Shown here: in pieces, positions 18,047 through 27,235 of the stretch
Layout: every line of letters begins with the position of its first letter
Position numbering within the stretch: the stretch's first letter is position 1
Assembly (NCBI RefSeq): GCF_004122735.1
Contig: NZ_SDIF01000022.1
Coordinates: forward strand, 28,714 to 92,713
Length of the DNA stretch: 64,000 nt
Direction: 5' to 3'
Origin: Streptomyces sioyaensis
Lineage (GTDB): Bacteria; Actinomycetota; Actinomycetes; Streptomycetales; Streptomycetaceae
Notes under the pieces: model-generated
Database searches by the model: none
What the model saw: only the letters and a program-made list of their open reading frames with translations
What the model was told of the DNA's origin: nothing
Program-made: the position numbers and the translations under genes

Positions 18047-18160
18047 ATGATCACTGTTGTCGGCGAGGCTCTGGTGGATCTGGTGCAAGCACGTCGTCCG
18101 CCGGGCCGGCGGGACCCACGTCTTCTCCACGTCCACCGGCGAACGTCTCAGCGACTGACG
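18047..18160 (+). pseudogene. Possible start relic of a PfkB-family carbohydrate kinase
   Basis: An ATG at 18047 opens MITVVGEALVDLV, the typical first residues of PfkB sugar kinases. The frame then turns into arginine/proline-rich sequence with no kinase motif and runs on in frame to the lipoprotein gene at 18455. Another frame stays open only to a stop near 18160. The rest of a kinase gene is missing. Only about 13 residues support this, so it may be chance, but its place in a sugar cluster makes a relic plausible. The remainder of the gap up to 18454 holds nothing I recognise. Confidence 0.3.
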
Positions 18161-18454
18161 CCGTGCCGGCCGGCTGCCCGCCGCGGGCCCGGCGCAGGGG
18201 ACGGACATGCGGTCCATGCCCGCGTGTCCGTCCCCTGCCCCGACCGGGGCCATGCGACGATCGCGCCACGAGCGGATCCACGAGCCGCGGTAGACCTGCC
18301 CGCGGCCTTCGGACCAGCCGCTGCACGGCCGGCCGGTGCGTGTGCCCGTCGGCGGACAACGCGCCCGGGTACGGCCGGAGTCCCGGATCCCGGTGTGCTG
18401 CCGCAGGGCCTGACACCGGTCCCCTCGGCGCGGCCCACGGGGGAAGGAACCGTC

Positions 18455-19849
18455 ATGTCCCAGCTGATCCGAGCGCGGTGGCCGAACGGAATCGCGGCCG
18501 CTGTTTCGCTCCTGAGCCTCTTGGCGTCCGGCTGCACCGGGATCGGCGCGATCGGTGGCACGCCCGGCGGGACGACCGTCACCGTGGCCATCGTCGCCAA
18601 CCCGCAGATGCAGGACGTGGAAACCCTCACGCCGGAATTCGAGCGATCCCACCCAGGCGTCCGTGTGCACTACGTGACGCTGCCGGAGAACGTGGCGCGA
18701 CAGAAGATCACAGAGTCCGTTGCCACCGGTAGCCGTGAGTTCGACGTGGTCATGATCAGCAATTACGAGACGCCCATGTGGGCTCGGAACGGCTGGCTGA
18801 CCGATCTGCAGCCGCTGGCCGACCGAACCCCTGGTTACGAACCTTCCGACTTCATCGGCCCGATCCGCAGGGCCCTCTCCTACCGCGGTCGCCTCTACTC
18901 GGTCCCGTTCTACGGCGAGTCGTCGTTCCTGATGTACCGCAAGGATCTCTTCGCCGCCCACCACCTGACCATGCCGCCGCACCCCACCTGGCGGCAGGTG
19001 GCGACCTTCGCCCACAGGCTCAACGACCCCCGGCACGGCAGGGCGGGGATCTGCCTGCGCGGCGCCCCCGGCTGGGGCCAGGTGCTCGCCCCTCTGGACA
19101 CGGTGATCAACACCTTCGGCGGCCGCTGGTACGACATGCGGTGGAACGCCCAGCTCACGTCACCGGCCGTACAACGGGCAGTCGGCTTCTACGTCGACCT
19201 GGTGCGCCGCGACGGAGAGCCGGCAGCGGCCACCGCGGGCTTCACCGAATGTGCCACCCACTTCGCGCAGGGCAACGCCGCCATGTGGTACGACGCGACC
19301 TCGGCGGCCGGACTGCTGGAGGACCCGGCGAACAGCAAAGTGGTCGGCAAGGTCGGATATGTGGCCGCTCCGGTGGAGGCGACGGCGTCGTCGGGCTGGC
19401 TCTACTCCTGGTCGTTCGGCATCCCCACCGCCACCGTGCACAAGGACGCGGCCTGGCGGTTCATCGCCTGGGCCACCTCGCGGGGCTACATCGAGCTGGT
19501 CGGGCACAAGCTGGGCTGGTCCAGGCTGCCGCCGGGCAGCCGGGAGTCCACCTACACCATCCCGCAGTACCGCGAGATCTCCCGCCCGTTCGGCGGACCG
19601 ACTCTGGCAGGCATCCGCCAGGCCGACCCGGAGCACCCCACCGTGCAGCCCGTGCCGTACACCGGCGTGCAGTTCCTGGACATCCCCGAGTTCCAGGACT
19701 TGGGCACCCGGGTGAGTCAGCAGATCAACGCCGCGATCGCCGGGCAGCAGTCCGTGCGGGCCGCGCTGGACCAGTCGCAGCAGTACGCGCAGACCGTTGG
19801 CCGCAGCTACCGGCGGCCGAGCCACCAGGAGGGACCCCATGGCCGGTAG
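18455..19849 (+). CDS. Extracellular sugar/polyol-binding lipoprotein (ABC system 2)
   Basis: 464-residue solute-binding lipoprotein. The ATG at 18455 gives a signal peptide with lipobox SLLASGC ending at C27 and is preceded by GGAAGGA; the much longer upstream extension of this frame lacks coding character. It shares with system 1 the blocks VAIVANPQMQDVETL, VPFYGESSFLMYRKDLF, LRGAPGWGQVLAPLDTVINT and MWYDATSAAGLLEDP. It overlaps the next permease by 11 bases. Heads the rightward operon of two permeases, hydroxyacid dehydrogenase and FGGY kinase. Confidence 0.92.
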   Translation: MSQLIRARWPNGIAAAVSLLSLLASGCTGIGAIGGTPGGTTVTVAIVANPQMQDVETLTPEFERSHPGVRVHYVTLPENVARQKITESVATGSREFDVVMISNYETPMWARNGWLTDLQPLADRTPGYEPSDFIGPIRRALSYRGRLYSVPFYGESSFLMYRKDLFAAHHLTMPPHPTWRQVATFAHRLNDPRHGRAGICLRGAPGWGQVLAPLDTVINTFGGRWYDMRWNAQLTSPAVQRAVGFYVDLVRRDGEPAAATAGFTECATHFAQGNAAMWYDATSAAGLLEDPANSKVVGKVGYVAAPVEATASSGWLYSWSFGIPTATVHKDAAWRFIAWATSRGYIELVGHKLGWSRLPPGSRESTYTIPQYREISRPFGGPTLAGIRQADPEHPTVQPVPYTGVQFLDIPEFQDLGTRVSQQINAAIAGQQSVRAALDQSQQYAQTVGRSYRRPSHQEGPHGR

Positions 19850-20771
19850 CGCCACCCTGCCCGTCGGCGCCGTAGCGACGGCTCCGACGGCCCCGACGGC
19901 CTGGCGGTGCAGATGGCCGCTCCTCCCCGCGCTGCTCTACATGGTCGTTGTCACGCAGGCGCCGTTCGTCTTCACGGTGCTCTACTCGTTCCAGTCCTGG
20001 AACCTGGTACGGCCCGGGTCGGAACACTGGGTCGGCCTGGCCAACTACGCGAACGTCTTCACCGACAACGCCTTCCGCAGTGCCCTGCTCACCGAGATCG
20101 AAATGACCGTGCTCGCGGTGGCCTTCGCCATGGCGCTCGGCGTGCCCCTGGCGATGCTGCTCGACCGCCGGTTCCCGGGCCGTGGTGTGGCGCGCACCCT
20201 GCTGATCTCGCCGTTCCTGATCATGCCGACGGTGTCGGGACTGCTGTGGAAGACCACGATGCTCGACCCGGTCTACGGCATCGTCAGCTATGTCCTGTCG
20301 TGGTTCGGCGTGCCGGCCACCGACTTCGTCAGCCGGTTCCCCATGGCGTCGGTGGTGACCGTACTGGTGTGGCAGTGGACGCCGTTCATGATGCTCATCG
20401 TGCTGGCCGGGCTGCAGAGCCAGTCCGGCGACGTCCTGGAGGCCGCTCGGGTGGACGGCGCCGGCCCGTGGACGACGTTCCGGTGGATCACCCTGCCGCA
20501 TCTGCGCCGCTACCTCGAACTGGGCGTGCTGCTGGGCGCGATCTATCTGGTCAACACCTTCGACGTGATCTACATGATGACTCAGGGCGGGCCGGGCACG
20601 CGCACCACCAACCTGCCCTACTACGTCTATCAGCGGGCCTTCCTCGGCTTCGACGTGGGCCAGGCGTCCGCGTTGGGCGTGGTCACCGTTGCCGGCACGA
20701 TCGTGGTGGCCGCGGTGGCCCTGCGCTTGCTGTTCACCGTGTTCTCCGGCACGGAGAGGAGCGCCGGATGA
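19839..20771 (+). CDS. Carbohydrate ABC transporter permease, MalF/SmoF type (system 2)
   Basis: 310-residue inner-membrane permease. The start at ATG 19839 is supported by AGGAGGG and lies inside the end of the binding-protein gene. First helix LLYMVVVTQAPFVFTVLYSF; EAA loop LEAARVDGAGPWTTFRWITL; LVWQWTPFMMLIVLAGLQSQ as in system 1. Overlaps its partner by ATGA. Forms the membrane channel with the permease at 20768; no cognate ATPase gene is present. Confidence 0.9.
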   Translation: MAGSATLPVGAVATAPTAPTAWRCRWPLLPALLYMVVVTQAPFVFTVLYSFQSWNLVRPGSEHWVGLANYANVFTDNAFRSALLTEIEMTVLAVAFAMALGVPLAMLLDRRFPGRGVARTLLISPFLIMPTVSGLLWKTTMLDPVYGIVSYVLSWFGVPATDFVSRFPMASVVTVLVWQWTPFMMLIVLAGLQSQSGDVLEAARVDGAGPWTTFRWITLPHLRRYLELGVLLGAIYLVNTFDVIYMMTQGGPGTRTTNLPYYVYQRAFLGFDVGQASALGVVTVAGTIVVAAVALRLLFTVFSGTERSAG

Positions 20772-21610
20772 CCCCTCCCACACACCGTCGGTCGCGCCGC
20801 CATCGGCTCGGGCGCAGTGCCTGGACCACCGGCGCGTGGCTGGCCGCGATCGTGTTCTTCTTCCCGGTGCTGTGGATGGTGCTCACGGCGTTCAAGCCCG
20901 AGTCCGCTGCCTACACCCGCACGCCCCAGCTCGTCTTCTCCCCGACGCTGACCCAGTTCCGCGCGGTGTTCTCCAGCGGCATCGGCCCGTACCTGGCCAA
21001 CTCCGCGCTGGCCTCGGTCATTTCCACGGTTCTCGCGCTGCTCCTGGCGGCCCCGGCGGCCTACGCCCTGTCCGTCCGGCCCGTGAAGAAGTGGCGCAAC
21101 GCGCTGTTCTTCTTCATCTCCACCAAGATGCTCCCGGTCGTGGCCGCGATCATCCCCATCTACCTGGCCGTGCGCGACCTCGGGGCGCTGGACGGCATCG
21201 GCACACTGATCATCTTGTACGCGGCCATGAACCTGCCCATCGCGGTGTGGATGCTGCGTTCCTTCTTCCTCGAAGTCCCCCGCGAAGTGCTGGAAGCCGC
21301 CCGGGTGGACGGTGCCACCACGCGCCAGGAACTGACCGCGGTGCTGCTCCCCATGGTCCTGCCGGGGATCGCCGCGACCTCCCTGATCTGCCTGATCTTC
21401 TCCTGGAACGAATTCTTCCTCGCGCTCAATCTGACCTCGTTCCGCGCCGCCACCATCCCGGTGTTCCTCGTCGGCTTCATCACGAGCGAGGGCCTGTACT
21501 GGGCGAAGCTGTCCGCCGCCGCCACGCTGGCCTGCCTTCCGGTCCTGCTCGCCGGCTGGACCGCCCAGCGGCAACTCGTGCGCGGCCTGTCCATGGGTGC
21601 CGTCAAGTGA
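20768..21610 (+). CDS. Carbohydrate ABC transporter permease, MalG/SmoG type (system 2)
   Basis: 280-residue partner permease, ATG overlapping the previous stop codon. First helix WLAAIVFFFPVLWMVLTAF. The block WRNALFFFISTKMLPVVAAI and the C-terminal LVRGLSMGAVK mirror the system 1 copy at 14234. The EAA loop is LEAARVDGATTRQEL. Ends 24 bases before the dehydrogenase gene, consistent with one operon. Confidence 0.9.
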   Translation: MTPPTHRRSRRHRLGRSAWTTGAWLAAIVFFFPVLWMVLTAFKPESAAYTRTPQLVFSPTLTQFRAVFSSGIGPYLANSALASVISTVLALLLAAPAAYALSVRPVKKWRNALFFFISTKMLPVVAAIIPIYLAVRDLGALDGIGTLIILYAAMNLPIAVWMLRSFFLEVPREVLEAARVDGATTRQELTAVLLPMVLPGIAATSLICLIFSWNEFFLALNLTSFRAATIPVFLVGFITSEGLYWAKLSAAATLACLPVLLAGWTAQRQLVRGLSMGAVK

Positions 21611-21634
21611 GGGCGCCACATTCAGGAGGTTCCT

Positions 21635-22681
21635 ATGCACACCCTCATCGTCGGTGACGAGTTCGTCCCCGCCGCCCTCTACATCGACGCGCTGGCCGAG
21701 GTGTGCGGCACAAGCTTCGGCCCCGTGCGTACCGTCGACTGGTCCGGTACCAAGGCCGACCAGCACTCGGCCCAGCAGACCATGGAGCGGGAGGGGCCTG
21801 CTGCCGTGCCGGTGCCCGGCGAGATCGTAGCGGCGCTCGGTGATGCGGAAGTGCTCGCCGTGCACTTCGCTCCGGTCTCCCGGGCGGTACTGGCGGCCGC
21901 ACCGAAGCTGCGTGCGGTGTGCGTGGCACGTACCGGGCTGGAGAACGTCGACCTGCCCGCCGCCACCGAGCGGGGCATTGCAGTGGTACCGGTGTTCGGC
22001 CGCAACGCCTCGGCCGTCGCGGAACTGGCGCTGGGACTCATGCTCACCGAAGCCCGCGACATCGCCCGCGCGGACGCGTCGGTCAAGGCCGGTGGGTGGC
22101 GCAAGGACTTCGGCGGCCCCGGTCACGAGATCGGCGGCAGCACCATCGGACTGGTCGGCATGGGTCACGTAGGGCGGGAACTGGCCCGTCTCCTGCGAGG
22201 TTTCGGCGCTCGCATCCTGGTCCACGATCCGTACCTGCCCGACGCGGTGATCGCCGAGCACGGGGCGCTGCGAGCCGATATGGACACCGTCTTCCTGGAG
22301 TCCGACTTCGTGCAGGTCCTCGCGCGGCTGACACCCGAGACCGAAAGGTTCATCGGACGCCGGCAGTTCGCGCTGATGAAACATACGGCCTTCTTCATCA
22401 ACACGGCCCGCAGCCGGCTGGTCGACACCGACGCCCTGTACGAGGCGCTGGCCACGGGCAGCATCGCCGGAGCGGGCCTGGACGTGCACGACCAGGAACC
22501 GCTGCCCGCCGACAGCCCCTGGCGCGCACTGGACAATGTCACGCTCACCACCCACTACGCGGGTGACACCGTGACCACGAACCTGCGTTCGGCGCGCCTG
22601 GTCGCGCGGGCCATCGACGAGTTGGCGCGCACCGGTCGATGCCTCGAAGCGGTCAACGCGCGCGCGTTGGAATGGGGGTAA
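21635..22681 (+). CDS. D-isomer-specific 2-hydroxyacid dehydrogenase (PGDH-like)
   Basis: 348-residue NAD(P)-dependent dehydrogenase. It has the Rossmann glycine motif IGLVGMGHVGREL (about residues 171-183), the active-site arginine region NTARSRLVD, the acidic partner region GLDVHDQEPLP, and TTHYAGDT where the usual catalytic His lies. There is no C-terminal ACT domain, so it is not a standard regulated SerA. Strong ribosome site AGGAGG before ATG 21635. It lies between the polyol importer and an FGGY kinase, so it probably oxidises a hydroxyacid or reduces a keto acid in that sugar pathway rather than serine synthesis. Precise substrate unknown. Confidence 0.85.
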   Translation: MHTLIVGDEFVPAALYIDALAEVCGTSFGPVRTVDWSGTKADQHSAQQTMEREGPAAVPVPGEIVAALGDAEVLAVHFAPVSRAVLAAAPKLRAVCVARTGLENVDLPAATERGIAVVPVFGRNASAVAELALGLMLTEARDIARADASVKAGGWRKDFGGPGHEIGGSTIGLVGMGHVGRELARLLRGFGARILVHDPYLPDAVIAEHGALRADMDTVFLESDFVQVLARLTPETERFIGRRQFALMKHTAFFINTARSRLVDTDALYEALATGSIAGAGLDVHDQEPLPADSPWRALDNVTLTTHYAGDTVTTNLRSARLVARAIDELARTGRCLEAVNARALEWG

Positions 22682-22687
22682 TCGGAG

Positions 22688-24187
22688 GTGCGGAAGCTGT
22701 TGCTCGGGCTGGACGCCGGCCAGACCGTGACCAAGGCGGTGCTGTTCGACGCCGCCGGACGGCAGGTGGCGAAGGGCAGCATCAAGGTCCCGCTGCACAC
22801 CCCCCGTCCCTGCTGGGTGGAACGCGACATGAACCAGGTGTGGGAGGCCGCGCAGCAGGCCATCCGGAGGTGCCTGGCCGACGGCGGGGTCACGACCGGC
22901 CGGGAGGTGGCGGCGGTCGGTCTTTCGGGCCACAACGACGGGCTGTACGCGGTCGATGCGCGCCATGAACCCGTACGGGCGGCGATCAGCGCCATGGACA
23001 CCCGCGCCCACACGGTGCTCGACGGCTGGCGGGACACCCCCGTCTGGCCGCAGGCACTGGCATGGTCCGGTCAGGTGCCGTTCGCCGCGTCTCCGGCGGC
23101 CGTGCTCGCCTGGTTGAAGAGCCACGAACCGACCGTGCTGGAGCGGTCCCGATGGCTGATGTTCTGCAAGGACTGGCTACGCCTCAAGCTGACCGGCGAG
23201 GTCGCCACCGATCCCACGGAGGCGAGTGCCTCATTCACCGATGTGCATACCCATGCCTACTCCCGGCCGCTGCTCGATCTGTACGGACTCGGTGAACTGG
23301 CCGGGAAACTGCCGCCCGTCCTGCCCTGCGAGGCCGTGGCCGGGCGGGTCACCGCCGAGGCTGCCGCGGCGACCGGTCTCAGCGTGGGTACGCCGATCGT
23401 CACAGGTGCGCATGATGTCGACGCGGCGGCGATCGGCATCGGCGGCATCACTCCCGGCGATCTCTGCCTGATCGCCGGGACGTTCAGCGTCAACCAGGTG
23501 GTCAGCGATCGCGTGGTGATCGACCCTCGCTGGCAGGTACGCAACTTCGTCCGGCCGCACCAGTGGATGAGCATGTCCACCTCGCCTGCCTCGGTGGCCA
23601 ACCTTGAGTGGTTCCTGCGCGTGGTCGGCGTGCCCACGGCGCCCGGCGAGAGCGTGCACGACGTGATTGCCGAAGAGGTCGGCGCCCACCTTGCCGGACC
23701 GTCGGAGGTGCTGTTCCACCCCTTCATCTACGGCTCTCCACACAGCTGGCCCGCCTCCGGGACGTTCCTGGGCCTGCGCGGCTGGCACACCCGAGGCCAC
23801 CTGCTGAGGGCGCTTCTGGAGGGCGTCGTGCTGAACCACCGATGGCACGTCGACGCCCTGTCCTCGGCCCTTCCCATCACCGGGGCGACGCGGCTGACCG
23901 GCGGCGCGGCACGCAGCGAGACCTGGGCGCAGATGTTCTCCGACGCCCTGAACCGGCCGATCGAGGTACCCCGTGTCGACGAGAGTGCGGCCCGCGGTGC
24001 CGCTCTGCTCGCCGGAACCGCCATCGGCATGTTCACCGGCATCGATGACACCCGCGCCCTCACCACGGGCGGCCGCTCCTACGAACCGGACGCCGGCCGG
24101 GTCGCGGTACTGGGCGAGGCCTACCAGGCATACCTGGCAGCCGTTGATGCCCTTGGCCCGGTGTGGAGCCGGCTCGCCGGCGGCTGA
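22688..24187 (+). CDS. FGGY-family carbohydrate kinase (xylulose/ribulose kinase-like)
   Basis: 499-residue ATP-dependent sugar or polyol kinase with the two-domain actin-like fold. N-terminal phosphate-binding motif LGLDAGQTVTKAVLFD, central GAHDVDAAAIGIG, and C-terminal FGGY signature region with ADP-binding RLTGGAARSETWAQM. GTG start at 22688, six bases after the dehydrogenase stop; the ribosome site is probably the GGGGG at 22674-22678. The sequence looks closest to the L-xylulose kinase (LyxK) branch, but substrate cannot be fixed. Last structural gene of the rightward operon. Confidence 0.88.
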   Translation: MRKLLLGLDAGQTVTKAVLFDAAGRQVAKGSIKVPLHTPRPCWVERDMNQVWEAAQQAIRRCLADGGVTTGREVAAVGLSGHNDGLYAVDARHEPVRAAISAMDTRAHTVLDGWRDTPVWPQALAWSGQVPFAASPAAVLAWLKSHEPTVLERSRWLMFCKDWLRLKLTGEVATDPTEASASFTDVHTHAYSRPLLDLYGLGELAGKLPPVLPCEAVAGRVTAEAAAATGLSVGTPIVTGAHDVDAAAIGIGGITPGDLCLIAGTFSVNQVVSDRVVIDPRWQVRNFVRPHQWMSMSTSPASVANLEWFLRVVGVPTAPGESVHDVIAEEVGAHLAGPSEVLFHPFIYGSPHSWPASGTFLGLRGWHTRGHLLRALLEGVVLNHRWHVDALSSALPITGATRLTGGAARSETWAQMFSDALNRPIEVPRVDESAARGAALLAGTAIGMFTGIDDTRALTTGGRSYEPDAGRVAVLGEAYQAYLAAVDALGPVWSRLAGG

Positions 24188-24328
24188 ACCCCCGTGACGT
24201 TCCGGTGTCGCCTCACTTACGGAGAGCGAGGGCCGGGCATTCACGGACGGGCCCAGCTGCGGCCGGGTGCCGCTCCGGCGCCTCCACACCGACGGTTCCC
24301 GCGCCCACGGCCGGAGCAATTTAACAAG

Positions 24329-24362
24329 GATTTCAGGCTAAAATCACGCAATTTGTGAAATC
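24329..24362. promoter_or_regulatory. Inverted repeat GATTTCA-N20-TGAAATC upstream of DeoR gene
   Basis: Perfect 7-base arms in an AT-rich stretch that stands out from the surrounding G+C-rich sequence. It lies 79 bases before the DeoR gene in the 253-base gap after the FGGY kinase. Likely promoter/operator region, perhaps for autoregulation. Confidence 0.4.
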
Positions 24363-24440
24363 TATTGCCCGAATGTCTTGATTCTCCCCACCTGCAGGCG
24401 TAAACCGGAGCCAAGGAGCCTCTAACGGCGGTGAAACAAC

Positions 24441-25202
24441 ATGTACGCGGAAGAGCGTCAACGACTCATCGTGGAGCGGGCCCGGCATGACGGCCGGGTC
24501 GAGGTCACCACGCTGGCGGCTGAGCTCGACGTCACCCCTGAGACCATCCGGCGCGACCTGACCATGCTGGAGCGTCACGGTCAGCTCCGCCGGGTGCACG
24601 GCGGAGCCATCCCGGTCGAGCGCTTCGGATTCGAGCCCGCACTCGCCCATCGCGCGACCATGCTGGCCGAGGAGAAGGAACGCATCGCCACAGCGGCGCT
24701 TGCCGAGGTCCCCGAGTCAGGCGCCATCCTGCTCGATGCCGGCACCACCACCGGACACCTGGCCGGCCTGCTGCCCACCGACCGCGAGCTGACCGTCGTC
24801 ACCAACGGCTTGGCCATCGCGGTCCAATTGGCACCCCACCCCCACATCAACCTCTTCCTCATCGGTGGCCACGTGCGCACCCGCACGCAGGCCACGGTCG
24901 GCGACTGGACCCGTGCCCCCCTCGCCGACACCTGCGTAGACGTCGCTTTCATGGGCACGAACGGCATCTCGGTGGAACGGGGGCTGACGACCCCCGACAC
25001 CACGGAGGCAGCCGTCAAGCGGTGCATGATGGCCAGCGCCCGGCGCGTCGCCGTCCTCGCCGACCACACGAAGTTCTCCCTCGACCACTTCGCCTGCTTC
25101 GGCCATCTGGACGAGGTCGACGTGGTCATCAGCGACTCGGGTCTGGATTCCACCCTCGCCGACGACCTGGCCGCTGCCGGCCCCCGGGTGGTGCGCGTAT
25201 GA
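24441..25202 (+). CDS. DeoR-family transcriptional regulator (sugar-alcohol block, right)
   Basis: 253-residue repressor. Helix-turn-helix at about 20-42 (EVTTLAAELDVTPETIRRDL) is canonical, followed by the family signature RRVHGGAI. The sensor domain contains ILLDAGTTTGHLAGLL, LTVVTNGLAIA and AVLADHTKFS, the residues that contact a sugar-phosphate effector. It ends by overlapping an in-frame ATG at 25199 of the next reading frame. With the DeoR at 12255 it brackets the polyol block, so each may serve one of the two transporter operons. Confidence 0.9.
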   Translation: MYAEERQRLIVERARHDGRVEVTTLAAELDVTPETIRRDLTMLERHGQLRRVHGGAIPVERFGFEPALAHRATMLAEEKERIATAALAEVPESGAILLDAGTTTGHLAGLLPTDRELTVVTNGLAIAVQLAPHPHINLFLIGGHVRTRTQATVGDWTRAPLADTCVDVAFMGTNGISVERGLTTPDTTEAAVKRCMMASARRVAVLADHTKFSLDHFACFGHLDEVDVVISDSGLDSTLADDLAAAGPRVVRV

Positions 25203-25297
25203 GTACCGCACTGCCCACCGGCCAAGCTCGGCCACATACGGCAGGTCCCGGAGCGCGTTCGGTCCCCGCCGCGGCCCCTGACCATGGAAGTGACATC

Positions 25298-25882
25298 ATG
25301 TCCGACACCGTGCCCGGCCCCAGGGGCACCAGCAGGCAAGGCGTCACGACACACGGCACGCTGCCGCCCGCCCGCACGTCGCCGTCCGCGCAGTACGCCA
25401 TGCTGGTCCTGCCCGCACAGGAGGCCTGCGTTCGCAGCGCCCGACGCTTCGCCGCCGCCCTGCTCGCCTGGTGGGCCCTGTCTGCCGACGATCAGGACAC
25501 CGCAGTGCTCATCGTGAGCGAACTGACGACCAACGCGGCTCGGCACGGACACCGCGACATGACGATCCGCCTGACCCTCGCCCCGGACATGCTGCACATT
25601 GCGGTGGCCGACCACGGGGATGTCGACCCGCCGACGCTGTCGCACTCGGACGACGACCCCGACGAGCACGGCCGCGGACTGCACATCGTGCACGCCCTCA
25701 CGGCCCGGCTCGACATCCACCAGGGCAGCGCCGGGCGGCAGGTCCACGCCAGCCTGCGAATCACCCACCCGCAACCGGCCGCCGCAGACGACACCCATCC
25801 CCGTCACGCTCCCGACGGAAGCGACCCGCGAGCCCTGGGCAGGAGCCGCAATCAAGGGCTGGTCGTGCCACACCGCTGGTGA
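25298..25882 (+). CDS. Small RsbW-like ATP-binding protein (HATPase_c)
   Basis: 194-residue cytosolic protein of the single-domain histidine-kinase-like ATPase group that is abundant in Streptomyces as anti-sigma or regulatory kinases. N box IVSELTTNAARHGH, G1 box AVADHGDVDPP and G2 box GRGLHIVHAL are all intact. ATG 25298 is chosen because GGAAG precedes it; an in-frame ATG at 25199 overlapping the DeoR stop would add 33 low-complexity residues. The C-terminal 45 residues are polar and likely disordered. No sigma factor or antagonist is adjacent. Confidence 0.8.
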   Translation: MSDTVPGPRGTSRQGVTTHGTLPPARTSPSAQYAMLVLPAQEACVRSARRFAAALLAWWALSADDQDTAVLIVSELTTNAARHGHRDMTIRLTLAPDMLHIAVADHGDVDPPTLSHSDDDPDEHGRGLHIVHALTARLDIHQGSAGRQVHASLRITHPQPAAADDTHPRHAPDGSDPRALGRSRNQGLVVPHRW

Positions 25883-26089
25883 CCTGGGGAGATTCGCTCG
25901 CAGTGACCCTGTCGGCACGTCTGCTGAAGACGCGGGTCGGCTGATGTGGTGATTGCGCTTCTCGGCACTGGGCCGCCCTGCGCTGGCTCGATTCCTCGAT
26001 GAGGGGCGAACGAGATGGTGAGCATGTCGCCTTGGGGGCCGTGTCGTCACCGAGCCGCGCACGCGCCGCGGCACGGATGAGGCCGTTCC

Positions 26090-26150
26090 TTGGAATGCAT
26101 CTGCGGAGGATGGGCAATTACACTGGACATATATACCCATCAGGGGCTTG
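26090..26150 (+). pseudogene. Very short tyrosine-recombinase-like C-terminal relic
   Basis: The frame reads CGGWAITLDIYTHQGL. ITLDIYTH resembles the block just after the catalytic histidine of phage-type integrases (as in the common TTLDIYTH). Nothing of the catalytic core is left. Weak on its own but consistent with an eroded mobile region. The rest of the gap 25883-26266 shows no gene. Confidence 0.22.
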
Positions 26151-26266
26151 TGCGAGGGCGGAGGCTCTGCCGACCGCTCCGCAGCCCGGGCCCAGCGCGG
26201 CGCTCTTCAGCGCCCCGCGCTCGTCACCATGCGCTGCGCTTCTCGGATTTCGCAGGGAGCACTCCC

Positions 26267-27235
26267 ATGGCTGGTCAAACCGCCTCCATCGTCCTCGAGC
26301 CCGAGGCACAGGAGCTCGCCGACGCAACCTCACAACATCCGTTCCTGTACGAGCTGGATCCGACCGCAGCGCGCAAGGTGCTCGACGACCTCCAGGCCGC
26401 GCCGGTCGACAAGCCGCCGGTCGACGAGGAGTGGGTCACCGTTCCGGTGGCCGTGGGCGATGTTCGGGTACGCATCGTCAAGCCGCAGGGCGCCACCGGA
26501 ACGCTGCCCGTCGTGTTGTACATGCACGGCGGTGGCTGGGTGCTGGGCAATGCCGGTACCCACGACCGCCTGGTGCGCGAGTTGGCGGTCGGCGCCCGTA
26601 CGGCAGTGGCCTTCGTGGAGTACACGCCGTCGCCCGAGGCGCACTACCCCGTGGCCATCGAGCAGGGCTACGCCACCGCGCAGTGGATCGTCCGCGAGGG
26701 TGCGTCCAAGGGGCTGGATGCACAGCGCATGGCAGTGGCCGGGGAATCGGTCGGCGGGAACATGACCGCCGCACTCGCCCTCATGGCCAAGGAGCGCGGT
26801 GACGTCACGTTCATACAGCAGTCGATGTACTACCCGGTCACGGATGCGGCCATGAACACCGGTTCCTACGACCAGTTCGCCACCGGCTACTACCTGAGCC
26901 GCAAGCTGATGGAATGGTTCTGGGACGCCTACACGACCGACCCGAACCAACGCGCGGAGATCACCGCATCTCCCAACCACGCCACCATCGACCAACTCTC
27001 CGGCCTGCCCCCCGCCCTGCTGATCGTCGACGAGGCCGACGTGCTGCGCGATGAGGGCGAGGCGTACGCCGCCAAGCTCCGAGCAGCCGACGTTCCGGTC
27101 ACCACGGTGCGCTACGACGGCACGGTCCACGACTTCATGCTGCTCAACTCACTGAGCCAGTCCAAAGCCGCCCGCGGAGCCATCGACCAGGCAACGGCGT
27201 TCCTGCGCAACGCCCTCGGAACCGCCCAGGTCTAG
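26267..27235 (+). CDS. Alpha/beta-hydrolase, HSL-type esterase/lipase
   Basis: 322-residue carboxylesterase of the hormone-sensitive-lipase group. Oxyanion motif HGGGWVLG, nucleophile elbow GESVGGN (Ser), catalytic acid in LIVDEADVLRDE, and His in TVHDFMLL are all present in the expected order. ATG 26267 follows CAGGGAG; no export signal. It stands alone, convergent with the SDR at 27427. Substrate not predictable beyond short-chain esters. Confidence 0.9.
   Translation: MAGQTASIVLEPEAQELADATSQHPFLYELDPTAARKVLDDLQAAPVDKPPVDEEWVTVPVAVGDVRVRIVKPQGATGTLPVVLYMHGGGWVLGNAGTHDRLVRELAVGARTAVAFVEYTPSPEAHYPVAIEQGYATAQWIVREGASKGLDAQRMAVAGESVGGNMTAALALMAKERGDVTFIQQSMYYPVTDAAMNTGSYDQFATGYYLSRKLMEWFWDAYTTDPNQRAEITASPNHATIDQLSGLPPALLIVDEADVLRDEGEAYAAKLRAADVPVTTVRYDGTVHDFMLLNSLSQSKAARGAIDQATAFLRNALGTAQV

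Noticed and set aside
20630..23125. 831-codon minus frame opposite the permease, dehydrogenase and kinase genes
   Set aside because: Antisense shadow covering three recognised plus-strand genes.
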